From Luminiphilus sp. (lineage in GTDB: Bacteria; Pseudomonadota; Gammaproteobacteria; Pseudomonadales; Halieaceae), in assembly GCA_028117185.1 (NCBI GenBank), contig JAOHHD010000024.1, positions 1 through 24,527 on the forward strand: DNA of 24,527 bases, given 5' to 3'. Shown in pieces: positions 7,931-15,782 of this stretch. Numbering within the stretch: position 1 is the stretch's first letter; each line of letters starts with the position of its first letter. Position numbers and translations under genes: made by a program. Below the pieces are notes generated by a model. It ran no database searches. It worked only from the letters and a program-made list of their open reading frames with translations, and was not told the origin of the DNA.

Positions 7931-9703
7931 ATGGAACATATTGCACACGATGAAACGAGCTTTGTTCGGCCCGCCGAAGTTGGCGAGATGGAGCTTTACC
8001 ATGCTAAAACATGGTTAGGAAAATACGTTTTTTCGCAGGACGCTAAGACGATTGCGATTCAGTATGCGGCGACCGCCATTGCCATCGGTATGGTGGCGCT
8101 GGTGCTGTCTTGGGTTATGCGCCTTCAGCTGGCTTGGCCGAATACCTTCGCCTTTATTGATCCCGCCTATTACCTGCAGGCGGTCACGATGCACGGCATG
8201 ATTATGGTCGTTTATCTGTTGACTGCGCTCTTCCTTGGCGGATTTGGCAACTACCTCATTCCGCTCATGGTGGGTGCACGCGACATGGTGTTTCCATGGC
8301 TGAATATGATCAGCTTTTGGGTGTACTTCACCGCGGTGGTGTTATTGGCAGCGAGCTTCTTTGTGGGAGGAGGGTCTACCGGTGCCGGTTGGACGCTTTA
8401 TCCGCCTCAAGCGATTCTGCCCGGAACACCCGGTTCCGAGGCGGGCATCTTGCTGATGCTGGCGTCGCTCGCGGTATTCATTATTGGATTTACTATGGGC
8501 GGTCTGAATTACGTCGTCACTGTTTTGCAGGCGCGAACGCGCGGCATGACGCTGATGCGAATGCCGCTGACCGTCTGGGGCATTTTTGTCGCCACGGTGC
8601 TGGCCTTGTTTGCGTTTCCGGCCTTATTTGTGAGCGCCATTATGATGGCGCTAGACGTCCTACTGGAGACTAGTTTCTTCATGCCTGCCATCATGACGAT
8701 GGGCAACGAAGCCAATCATGTCGGTGGTAATCCACTGTTGTTTCAGCATCTGTTCTGGTTCTTTGGGCACCCAGAGGTTTATATCGTCGCGCTACCCGCG
8801 TTCGGGATTGTGTCTGATCTGATTAGTATTCATGCGCGCAAAAACATCTTTGGTTACCGCATGATGGTGTGGGCGATCATCATTATTGGGGCCTTAAGTT
8901 TTGTCGTCTGGGCACACCACATGTACGTGAGCGGAATGAACCCCTACTTTGGGTTTTTCTTCGCCACGACCACACTGATCATCGCAGTTCCAACTGCACT
9001 CAAGGTGTACAACTGGGTACTCACGCTGTGGCAGGGCAATATTCATCTGACCATTCCCATGCTGTTTTCCATTGCATTCCTGCTGTTTTTTATCAACGGC
9101 GGCATGACGGGGCTGTTTCTGGGTAACGCGAGCGTCAGTATGCCGCTGTCCGATACACTTTTTGTCGTTGCCCACTTCCATATGGTCATGGCAGTGGCTC
9201 CCGTAATGGTGGTATGTGGTGCGATTTATCACTGGTACCCCAAGATAACGGGCCGTTGGTATCACGAGGGCATGGCGAGATTTCATTTTTGGGTCACCTT
9301 TGTAGGGTCTTACCTCGTGTTCCTGCCGATGCATTACCTCGGCATCATGGGTGTGCCGCGTCGGTACTTTGAAATTACGGGCACGACCTTTTTGCCCGAC
9401 TCAGCGCAAGCGGTTAATGCGAGTATTACCATTGCTGCGCTTGTTGTTGGCTTTGCCCAGCTAGTCTTTATTTACAACCTGATTGTGAGTGCCATGAATG
9501 GCAAGAAAGCGCCGGGTAACCCTTGGAATGCGACGTCGTTAGAGTGGCAGACAGAGCACACACCGCCTCAGCACGGCAATTTTGGTAAAGAGTTGCCTTG
9601 CGTGTATCGATGGGCTTACGACTTCAGTGTGCCGGGTGTGGAGGACGATTTTATTCCACAGAATGTGCCACCCAGAACAACGACACCTGAGGCTTCATCA
9701 TGA
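7931..9703 (+). CDS. coxA: Cytochrome c oxidase subunit I (heme-copper oxidase, A1 type)
   Basis: Catalytic subunit that reduces O2 to water and pumps protons, 590 residues, about 12 TM helices. Ligands seen: heme a H88 and H417; CuB H280 with the cross-linked Y284 in GHPEVY, and H329-H330; high-spin heme H415 in AHFHM. The D-channel residues N107, D118 and N125 and the glutamate E282 place it in the A1 subfamily. K358 (VPTALKV) is the K-channel lysine. The start is ATG 7931 with GAGAG just upstream. The stop TGA overlaps the ATG of the next gene (ATGA), indicating translational coupling. Whether the hemes are A or O cannot be read from the protein. Very secure. Confidence 0.97.
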   Translation: MEHIAHDETSFVRPAEVGEMELYHAKTWLGKYVFSQDAKTIAIQYAATAIAIGMVALVLSWVMRLQLAWPNTFAFIDPAYYLQAVTMHGMIMVVYLLTALFLGGFGNYLIPLMVGARDMVFPWLNMISFWVYFTAVVLLAASFFVGGGSTGAGWTLYPPQAILPGTPGSEAGILLMLASLAVFIIGFTMGGLNYVVTVLQARTRGMTLMRMPLTVWGIFVATVLALFAFPALFVSAIMMALDVLLETSFFMPAIMTMGNEANHVGGNPLLFQHLFWFFGHPEVYIVALPAFGIVSDLISIHARKNIFGYRMMVWAIIIIGALSFVVWAHHMYVSGMNPYFGFFFATTTLIIAVPTALKVYNWVLTLWQGNIHLTIPMLFSIAFLLFFINGGMTGLFLGNASVSMPLSDTLFVVAHFHMVMAVAPVMVVCGAIYHWYPKITGRWYHEGMARFHFWVTFVGSYLVFLPMHYLGIMGVPRRYFEITGTTFLPDSAQAVNASITIAALVVGFAQLVFIYNLIVSAMNGKKAPGNPWNATSLEWQTEHTPPQHGNFGKELPCVYRWAYDFSVPGVEDDFIPQNVPPRTTTPEASS

Positions 9704-10350
9704 GCAACATTTTTACCGAGCAGCCTTGGATAGCGGATACCGGACCGCTCACGCCGGCCCTATCGGGCGCACAAATATCCGTTAACGCACGGCGGTCAGC
9801 GCTGAAGATGTTGCTGAGCGTAGTGAGCGTCTTTTTTTTACTGATGATCGTCGCGTATGGCGGCCGTATGCTTTACCAGGATTGGCGTCCCACCCCACAA
9901 ATTAATTTACTGTGGGGCAATACTGGGGTTTTGCTGTTGAGCAGTTTGTGCCTGCAAGCCGCCTTGCTTTGGGCGCGTGCGGGTAAAGCTGATTGGGTGC
10001 GAGGGGCCTTGATTGGCGCCGGGATATTGACCGTGATGTTTTTAGCAGGGCAATTGGCCGCATGGCAGCAATTGATCTCTATGGTATTGGGTGATTTTAG
10101 TAATCCTGCCGTGGGGTTCTTTTTTATGATTACCGGTATTCATGGTCTGCACATGGCGGGCGGGATGGTGGCATTAATGCGCGCCATCAAGCGCGCCTTT
10201 TCGCAATCAGATATCCAGTCTATCGAGCACAACGTGTCTAATTGCGCGCTTTATTGGCACTACTTGCTGGGTGTGTGGCTGCTGGTCTTTGGATTGCTGT
10301 TCACGGGAAACAATTTTGAAGTTTTGCTCAAAATCTGTGGCTTTATTTAA
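9700..10350 (+). CDS. Heme-copper oxidase subunit III-like protein, first copy
   Basis: A 216-residue membrane protein with about five TM helices (roughly 37-57, 68-90, 102-122, 137-160 and 184-204). It carries the subunit III pattern FFMITGIHGLHMAGG (about 141-155) and the later NCALYWHYLLGVWL, comparable to the last helices of COX3. It overlaps the coxA stop by four bases and is followed 14 bases later by a second, clearly different subunit III gene. A paired arrangement of this kind is known from alternative oxidase operons such as coxMNOP of Bradyrhizobium. It may stabilise subunit I or guide protons; catalysis does not need it. Family call firm, exact role inferred. Confidence 0.88.
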   Translation: MSNIFTEQPWIADTGPLTPALSGAQISVNARRSALKMLLSVVSVFFLLMIVAYGGRMLYQDWRPTPQINLLWGNTGVLLLSSLCLQAALLWARAGKADWVRGALIGAGILTVMFLAGQLAAWQQLISMVLGDFSNPAVGFFFMITGIHGLHMAGGMVALMRAIKRAFSQSDIQSIEHNVSNCALYWHYLLGVWLLVFGLLFTGNNFEVLLKICGFI

Positions 10351-10364
10351 GGTAGGAGAAAAGC

Positions 10365-11084
10365 ATGTCGACTGACACGATGGCAGTGGATTCTCTGGAG
10401 TTAAAACCTGGGGTAGCAGGGTTTCTAGATGACTGGGGATCAGATCAGCGTGCCTTTAAGGGGGTCCCTTGGGGTAAGGCAATGATGTGGATCTTCCTCG
10501 TCAGCGATACCTTTATTTTCGGGTGCTTTCTGGCGTCTTATATGACCGTGCGTATGTCCACATTAGAGCCCTGGCCCATTCCTAGTGAGGTGTTTGCATT
10601 GAGCTTTGGGGGCGCGCCAATTCCCCTTATTTTGATAGCGATTATGACCTTTGTATTGATTACCTCCAGCGGGACGATGGCCTTGGCGGTCAACTATGGT
10701 TATCGCAAGAATAAATGGGTCACTTTTTGGTTGCTGTTTGCTACCGCATTGCTGGGTGCAACCTTCGTGGGCATGCAAGTCTTTGAGTGGAGTAAGCTGA
10801 TTCTCGAAGAGGGAGTGCGACCTTGGGGAAACCCAATGGGAGCGGCACAGTTTGGCTCGGTCTTTTTTATGGTGACAGGGTTCCACGGGTTTCACGTATC
10901 GATCGGTGTTATCTTTTTGTTTATCTTCAGCTACAAAGTTGCCAGAGGTCATCTTGATGACCAAACACCCGGCTGGTTTACCAAGCGCGGCGGCAACTAT
11001 GAAGAGATTGAGGTCCTGGGCTTGTATTGGCACTTTGTCGATCTAGTTTGGGTGTTTATCTTTGCGTTTTTCTATCTCTGGTGA
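10365..11084 (+). CDS. coxC: Cytochrome c oxidase subunit III, second copy
   Basis: A 239-residue COX3-family protein with five TM helices after a polar N-terminus of about 38 residues. Family features: MMWIFLVSDTFIFG (about 40-53), the conserved Glu-Trp in QVFEWSKLI (about 138-146), VTGFHGFHVSIG (170-181) and the C-terminal YWHFVDLVWVFIF (221-233). A strong ribosome site (TAGGAG) precedes ATG 10365. It is closer to classical subunit III than the upstream 216-residue copy. The next gene starts 11 bases after the stop, with its own good ribosome site, so the operon continues. Confidence 0.94.
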   Translation: MSTDTMAVDSLELKPGVAGFLDDWGSDQRAFKGVPWGKAMMWIFLVSDTFIFGCFLASYMTVRMSTLEPWPIPSEVFALSFGGAPIPLILIAIMTFVLITSSGTMALAVNYGYRKNKWVTFWLLFATALLGATFVGMQVFEWSKLILEEGVRPWGNPMGAAQFGSVFFMVTGFHGFHVSIGVIFLFIFSYKVARGHLDDQTPGWFTKRGGNYEEIEVLGLYWHFVDLVWVFIFAFFYLW

Positions 11085-11095
11085 GGAGCTAAGTA

Positions 11096-11482
11096 ATGGA
11101 TCATGCAGCTGACGGGCACGAACCTGTCGTCCGAGAAGAAGAGGCGATTCAGCACCCGCTTGGTGTGTATTTCAAAATTTGGATTTTGCTCTTTGTCCTA
11201 AGTGCGATGTCGTATGCAGTGGACTACTACCAGGTGCAGGGCTACCTGCGTTGGTTTCTGATTCTGATGTTTATGGTCCTTAAAGCAGGGCTCATTATTG
11301 CGGTGTTCATGCACATGGTTTGGGAGCGGTTGGCTTTAGTTTATTTCATATTGATGCCGCCAATATTGTTGCTCACCTTCGTCGCTATTGGGTCATTGGA
11401 AGCTGATTGGACGTTTTTTCAACGCGGCGTGCACTTTTTGAAAGAGCTCATCATTGCCGCACCGGTATCACCACATCACTAG
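11096..11482 (+). CDS. Cytochrome c oxidase subunit IV-like protein (COX4/CyoD type)
   Basis: A 128-residue small accessory subunit with three TM helices (about 26-43, 52-73 and 80-99). It shows the family pattern in which a lysine near the middle of helix 2 (MVLKAGLIIAVFMHM) leads to a helix end FMHMVWER. The N-terminus is acidic and faces the cytoplasm. A ribosome site GAGGAG lies eight bases before ATG 11096. It follows the second subunit III gene in the operon and precedes a 53-residue gene. In other oxidases this subunit aids assembly and stability and binds no cofactor. Confidence 0.9.
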   Translation: MDHAADGHEPVVREEEAIQHPLGVYFKIWILLFVLSAMSYAVDYYQVQGYLRWFLILMFMVLKAGLIIAVFMHMVWERLALVYFILMPPILLLTFVAIGSLEADWTFFQRGVHFLKELIIAAPVSPHH

Positions 11483-11520
11483 CGAAGTGATCGATAGCAT
11501 CTTGTAGAGAGGTAACTGAG

Positions 11521-11682
11521 ATGGGAGGCCAGAAGTCAGAGAGCACCAGTTATGTGACACATGTGATTGTGTTTCTGCTCCTTACTGTATTCATGTATGT
11601 TTTTGCCTATGTTTTGGTCGGCCACAATAAGGACGTCCCAGCGCGGGTGGATTCGGCCCATGCCGAAAAATCGCTAGAGTAG
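11521..11682 (+). CDS. Small single-TM protein at the end of the cox operon (53 aa)
   Basis: The frame from ATG 11521 to TAG 11680-11682 encodes 53 residues, beginning MGGQKSESTS. One TM helix runs from about 11 to 34 (VTHVIVFLLLTVFMYVFAYV), followed by a polar tail VGHNKDVPARVDSAHAEKSLE. A strong ribosome site AGAGAGG (11506-11512) lies eight bases upstream, which supports translation. It sits 38 bases after the subunit IV-like gene and just before a terminator hairpin, so it is the last gene of the operon. Small one-helix subunits are known in several heme-copper oxidases, but I recognise no named family. A structural or assembly subunit is the simplest guess. Confidence 0.72.
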   Translation: MGGQKSESTSYVTHVIVFLLLTVFMYVFAYVLVGHNKDVPARVDSAHAEKSLE

Positions 11683-11684
11683 CT

Positions 11685-11701
11685 GGAAACAGCCTGTTTC
11701 A
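11685..11701. terminator. Hairpin between the convergent cox operon and SCO gene
   Basis: GAAACAG (11686-11692), a single C, then CTGTTTC (11694-11700) form a near-perfect palindrome three bases after the 53-residue gene and about 16 bases beyond the SCO stop. It can terminate from either side, although no long U-tract follows. Its position between convergent genes is the main argument. Confidence 0.5.
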
Positions 11702-11716
11702 GTATCCATCAGTTAG

Positions 11717-12439
11717 TTAGCGCGTAAGCGCCAGCGATGGCGACGTAGCGGATTTATAGAGAGAGACAAACTGGTCCGCAACATCGGTGGTGATAAACGG
11801 CGGGCTAATGATGCCAGCGTATTGACCTTTTGGGTCCACTAAGTAAACGGCGCTGGAGTGGGTTACTTCGTAAACGTTCTCAGCAGTTTCCGGCTCGGTC
11901 CGAAACGGTGCCCCGAGCTGTCGCGTCAGATTAGTGAGCTGACCGAGTGAGCCCGTGGTAGCCAAAAAGCTGGGATCAAAATATTCAACATAGCGCTGTA
12001 GCTGAACGGCTTTATCCCGCGCGGGATCGACAGAAATGAACACAAACTGTACCTCTTTGTCACTCAGGCCATGCTCCACTAGCGCCGCCTTCACTTTAGA
12101 GAGGTCGTACAGCGTGGTAGGACAGATGTCAGGACAGTACATGAATCCAAAAAAGAGGAATGACCAGCGTGCCTGCAGCGACTTGAGGTCAAACACCCGC
12201 TTTGCGTCGTCCACGAGGATAAATTCTGCCAGTGGTCGCCGTTCTGGAAAGGCCACCAGTGCTGGCGCCCAAGTGTCATCGGGGGGCTCGGTTTGCGCTT
12301 GCCACAGCGCCCAATATCCTGTGCCGGCTAAGGTTAGGCCTGCTATTGCGGCGGCCAGTAACGTTGCAGACATCCATTTGTCTTGCCTTAACCACCTCGC
12401 CACAGCCAGTGCCCCCTTATTGAGCCTTGAGTCTGACAA
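11717..12439 (-). CDS. SCO1/SenC family copper chaperone for CuA assembly
   Basis: Thioredoxin-fold copper protein anchored in the inner membrane with its domain in the periplasm, 240 residues. One TM lies at about 24-47 after a basic cytoplasmic N-terminus. The copper ligands are C102 and C106 (CPDIC) and H194 (VTHSSAVYLVDP). The start is TTG 12439, with AGGT about ten bases upstream. The next good start is ATG at residue 23, which would begin right at the TM. SCO proteins deliver copper to, or reduce, the CuA site, which fits the cox operon it faces. It is convergent with that operon and divergent from ctaB, so it has its own promoter. Confidence 0.93.
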   Translation of the reverse strand: MSDSRLNKGALAVARWLRQDKWMSATLLAAAIAGLTLAGTGYWALWQAQTEPPDDTWAPALVAFPERRPLAEFILVDDAKRVFDLKSLQARWSFLFFGFMYCPDICPTTLYDLSKVKAALVEHGLSDKEVQFVFISVDPARDKAVQLQRYVEYFDPSFLATTGSLGQLTNLTRQLGAPFRTEPETAENVYEVTHSSAVYLVDPKGQYAGIISPPFITTDVADQFVSLYKSATSPSLALTR

Positions 12440-12547
12440 CCCAGTGCTACCTGCGTCAATATTAACTAAGGGATTTGGTCACATGAGTGCGTTTCCGGGT
12501 CTGCCATGCGGTAATATTCATGCTAAAGATAAATCGAGTATAACTAG

Positions 12548-13450
12548 GTGATGGAATCCAGCCTGACAGAGCGCGCAATTTGGCGAGATTATTACGAGCT
12601 GTGCAAGCCTAATGTCGTCTGGTTGATGATCCTGACTGCGATTGTCGGCATGTGCATGGCGACTACTGCTGCAGTGCCTCTGTCGATTGTGGTGGCAGCG
12701 AGTATCGGTATTGCACTTTGTGCGGGCTCAGCGGCGACTGTGAATCATCTCGCTGATCAGCATATCGATGCCGTCATGGCGCGCACATCCGGTCGGCCTA
12801 TCGTTAAAGGTAAAATCGACTCCCAAGGCGCGGCCATCTTTGCCTTGGTGCTTGGCTGCGTCGGAATGGTGGTGTTACTGAAGTGGGTGAATGCGTTAAC
12901 CGCTTGGCTGACATTGGCCTCACTCATTGGTTATGCCTTCATCTATACGTTCTACTTAAAACGGGCGACCCCTCAGAATATCGTGATCGGTGGCTTGGCG
13001 GGCGCGATGCCGCCGCTGCTTGGGTGGACCGCGGTCACCAACCAGGTAGATGGTAATGCACTGCTGTTGGTGTTGATTATCTTCGCCTGGACACCGCCCC
13101 ACTTTTGGGCGCTCGCCATCGCGCGAAAAGAAGAGTACGCAAAAGTCGAGATACCCATGTTGCCTGTGACGCACGGCAGTAAGTATACGGCTGTCCATAT
13201 TCTGCTCTACACGCTGATGTTATTTGTCTCGTCGCTATTGCCTGTTGCAACAGGGCTGAGTGGCTGGATTTACTTTGTCGGTGCCGCTGTACTCGGTGCC
13301 ATTTTCATCTATCAAGCGATCGTGCTGCTGCGCACCATGAAAAATGCCGATGCGATGAAGATGTTTCGGTTTTCGATCGTCTATTTGATGGCGATCTTCC
13401 CGATTATGCTGCTTGATCACTATGTCCTGCCGAAAGCCTTTGTGTCGTAA
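12548..13450 (+). CDS. ctaB: Heme O synthase (protoheme IX farnesyltransferase)
   Basis: UbiA-fold membrane prenyltransferase that adds farnesyl to protoheme to give heme O, the precursor of heme A. About 300 residues and nine TM helices. The prenyl-diphosphate motif is N66-x3-D70-x3-D74 ([12 protein letters not shown]), followed by [11 protein letters not shown]. The second motif region includes YFKRATPQN-like YLKRATPQN and [11 protein letters not shown]. Both GTG 12548 and ATG 12551 could start it; the ribosome site is weak and ATG 12551 seems likelier. Heme A synthase (CtaA), Cox11 and SURF1 are absent from the window, so they lie elsewhere or the oxidase holds heme O. No strong terminator follows. 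Confidence 0.95.
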   Translation: MMESSLTERAIWRDYYELCKPNVVWLMILTAIVGMCMATTAAVPLSIVVAASIGIALCAGSAATVNHLADQHIDAVMARTSGRPIVKGKIDSQGAAIFALVLGCVGMVVLLKWVNALTAWLTLASLIGYAFIYTFYLKRATPQNIVIGGLAGAMPPLLGWTAVTNQVDGNALLLVLIIFAWTPPHFWALAIARKEEYAKVEIPMLPVTHGSKYTAVHILLYTLMLFVSSLLPVATGLSGWIYFVGAAVLGAIFIYQAIVLLRTMKNADAMKMFRFSIVYLMAIFPIMLLDHYVLPKAFVS

Positions 13451-13460
13451 TTAACGCCGC

Positions 13461-13501
13461 GGTGTCGAGGATTTTGTCGATACCATCACGCGCGAGCGCG
13501 T
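13461..13501 (+). other. Two hairpins after ctaB
   Basis: GGTGTCGA (13461-13468) can pair with TCGATACC (13477-13484) through one G-U pair. ACGCGC-GA-GCGCGT (13488-13501) follows. They sit 11 bases beyond the ctaB stop and may end or stabilise that transcript, but no U-tract is present. Further on, GTGAG-N8-CTCAC (13571-13588) is another short inverted repeat before the VOC gene. Confidence 0.3.
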
Positions 13502-13654
13502 CTCAGACTATGTACAGAACACGCAATCGCCCTCCGCGCGCGCACAAACGCCAATCCCTAGAGTAGGATAGTGAGTAATTCAGCTCACCTGCCCAATAGT
13601 GGAACCAGCACATGGTGAGTGATATGACTTATCCCAGTCTGTGCCACACACCAC

Positions 13655-13659
13655 AGGAG
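13655..13659 (+). promoter_or_regulatory. Ribosome site that decides the start of the VOC gene
   Basis: AGGAG here lies only one base before ATG 13661 but seven bases before the in-frame ATG 13667. Normal spacing therefore points to 13667 as the true start. Confidence 0.6.
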
Positions 13660-13666
13660 AATGGCA

Positions 13667-14140
13667 ATGTTTGACCTGCAAAGAACTTTTCATCTCGGCA
13701 TGGCCGTTGACGATATTGAGGCGGCGAGAGTACAGCTTGGTGCTGATATGAATCTTTCATGGACGGCAACATGGTTAATGGACCCTCTGCCATTTTGGAC
13801 GCCCGAGGCAGGAGAGCATGAGATCGTCCTAAAGGCGTGTTACAGCCGGCCGGGGCCCCATCATCTTGAGCTCGTGGAGAGCGCCAGCCCTTTTTATACG
13901 CCTGCGATCCACCCGGACAGTCGTCATATCGGAGTGTGGGTTGATGACTTGCCCCTCGAATGTGAGCGCTTGCTGAGCGCCGGCTGGCGCGTGTTGGCCA
14001 GCGGCGCCTCACCCGATAATGGGTTTGGCACCCTTAGCTATCTGTTGCCACCGACTGGTGGCTGGCTTGTGGAATTGGTGAGCGCAGAGCTAATGCCTGT
14101 GATCGACGCGTGGCTTCAGGCCCCTGACGATGACCAATGA
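13667..14140 (+). CDS. VOC-fold (glyoxalase/dioxygenase superfamily) protein
   Basis: A 157-residue protein with the two beta-alpha-beta-beta-beta units of the vicinal oxygen chelate fold. Possible metal ligands fall at the expected places: His in FHLGMAVDD (about 9), Glu in HHLELVES (about 70), His in RHIGVWVDD (about 85) and Glu in GWLVELVS (about 138). Members include glyoxalase I, epimerases, extradiol dioxygenases and fosfomycin or bleomycin resistance proteins. The substrate cannot be assigned. The start at 13667 is set by AGGAG spacing. It may be translationally linked to the amidohydrolase that begins close to or within its 3' end. Confidence 0.82.
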   Translation: MFDLQRTFHLGMAVDDIEAARVQLGADMNLSWTATWLMDPLPFWTPEAGEHEIVLKACYSRPGPHHLELVESASPFYTPAIHPDSRHIGVWVDDLPLECERLLSAGWRVLASGASPDNGFGTLSYLLPPTGGWLVELVSAELMPVIDAWLQAPDDDQ

Positions 14141-14261
14141 GCGCACTAATGACGCCTTAGATAGGCGTGATCTGAATAGACCGCCTAGCACGCAGACCCG
14201 GCGAGCCATTGACCAACATACGTTGTATCGGTCGCACCAGCGTCAATTTACTGACCTATCG

Positions 14262-15782
14262 ATGCGAATCAGCCCTGTCTGCGCCATGGCGTTGTGTCGC
14301 ATCAAGCGCAGCTATCGGGCGCTATGCTTCTCGCTAGTGACTGGTTTGCTATGTTTATCTTTGCCAGTGCAGGGAGCTGCACCCCTTGATCTGGTCATTC
14401 AAAACGGCAGGGTGATCGACCCCGAAAGCCAGCTCGACGCCGTTCGTTCAGTGGGCATTCGGCACGGGCAAGTGGTGGCGATCAGCGAGCAGCCGTTAGA
14501 TGCAGCACAGGTCATTGATGCCACTGGCTTTGTCGTGAGCCCGGGCTTCATCAATCTGCATTCGCATAGCGTGGCCGAACCGGGTTACCGCTTAGAGCTA
14601 CTCGATGGTGTGACGACGGTATTAGAGCTAGAGGCGGGCACTTTTCCTATTGTCCGTTTTGGCCAGCAGCTCGGTGATGCGCCGCTGACTCATTTTGGCG
14701 CATCGGTGGGTCATGCCTGGATTCGCATGCAGGTGATTGACCCACAGGCACTTGCTGACATTGCCAGCACGGGCAAGGCGAATATATCGGGCCGCGCTTT
14801 TACTCAGTCGGCTACCGTCGAGCAGCGCGCTCAAATGAGATTGATGATTGAACAAGAGCTGCTAGCTGGCGGTTTAGGAATTGGTTTTTTACTCGACTAT
14901 ATGACTCGTGCTGTCGATGACCCGGAGCGCGATATGGTGTTCGCCGTCGCCGCTCAACATCAGGTGCCCGTATTTGTGCATGTGCGGCGGGGTATTGACG
15001 GTGATCCTTCGGGGCTGGAGGAGGTGATTGCTGCAGCCGAACAGACAGGCGCGTCTGTCCATATTTGCCATCTCAATGCCAGCGCGATGAGCGGCGTGAC
15101 CTTGTGGCTCGATAAAATCGATGCGGCGCGCGCGCGTGGTGTGGATGTGACGACTGAAATGTATCCGTGGACAGCGGGGTCGGCAATGATTTCTTCCGAT
15201 GTGTTTTCCCGCGATTGGCGCACCATCTTTTCGATTGATTATGCCGATGTGCAATGGGCAGAAACTGGCGAATGGCTGACAGAGGAACGCTTTGCTCATT
15301 ATCGTCAAACGCGGCCAGGTGGCCAAACTGTTCATCACTACATTGACGCTGCTTGGAATCAAGCGGCGTTATCGCGCGATCACGTGATGGTGGCGAGCGA
15401 TGCCATGCCATTGATGAGCTACGATCGTAAGGTGGTTCCTAACGGCGCGGGGACCTCGACACACGTGCTAGGTCATTATGTGCGCGAGCAAAACTGGCTG
15501 ACGCTGTCGGATGCCATTGCGCGCTTAAGCCTGTTGCCCGCGCGACGGATGGCGGATTTTGCACCGGCATTTGCGCGAAAGGGCCGCATACAGGTCGGTG
15601 CCGATGCTGATCTGGTGATCTTTGACCCGAAGACGGTGGCGGCACGAGCGACTTACCTTGAGCCGTTTCTAGCGCCAACAGGCATTCATAGTGTTGTCGT
15701 GGCGGGTCGGGTATCCGTGCAGCATGGCCAGATAGTGGAGAGTGCGGGCATCGGGACCAAGATTACCCGTCTCACCCCCTAA
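14262..15782 (+). CDS. Exported amidohydrolase, N-acyl-D-amino-acid deacylase type
   Basis: Metal-dependent amidohydrolase of the D-aminoacylase / D-glutamate deacylase group. It begins with a signal peptide: a basic stretch CRIKRSYR, the hydrophobic run ALCFSLVTGLLCLSLPV, and a likely cleavage after VQGA, so it acts in the periplasm. Core motifs: LVIQNGRVIDPES, the metal pair H-S-H in INLHSHS, LELEAG, then HVRRG, HICHLNAS and the catalytic aspartate of VMVASDAMPLM. It ends in the beta-sandwich GADADLVIFDP. Start choice: ATG 14262 or 14286 puts the signal peptide at the N-terminus. ATG 14130 is in frame and overlaps the VOC gene by 11 bases but adds 44 odd polar residues. It could trim D-amino-acid compounds or N-acyl peptides from cell-wall debris. 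Confidence 0.87.
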   Translation: MRISPVCAMALCRIKRSYRALCFSLVTGLLCLSLPVQGAAPLDLVIQNGRVIDPESQLDAVRSVGIRHGQVVAISEQPLDAAQVIDATGFVVSPGFINLHSHSVAEPGYRLELLDGVTTVLELEAGTFPIVRFGQQLGDAPLTHFGASVGHAWIRMQVIDPQALADIASTGKANISGRAFTQSATVEQRAQMRLMIEQELLAGGLGIGFLLDYMTRAVDDPERDMVFAVAAQHQVPVFVHVRRGIDGDPSGLEEVIAAAEQTGASVHICHLNASAMSGVTLWLDKIDAARARGVDVTTEMYPWTAGSAMISSDVFSRDWRTIFSIDYADVQWAETGEWLTEERFAHYRQTRPGGQTVHHYIDAAWNQAALSRDHVMVASDAMPLMSYDRKVVPNGAGTSTHVLGHYVREQNWLTLSDAIARLSLLPARRMADFAPAFARKGRIQVGADADLVIFDPKTVAARATYLEPFLAPTGIHSVVVAGRVSVQHGQIVESAGIGTKITRLTP

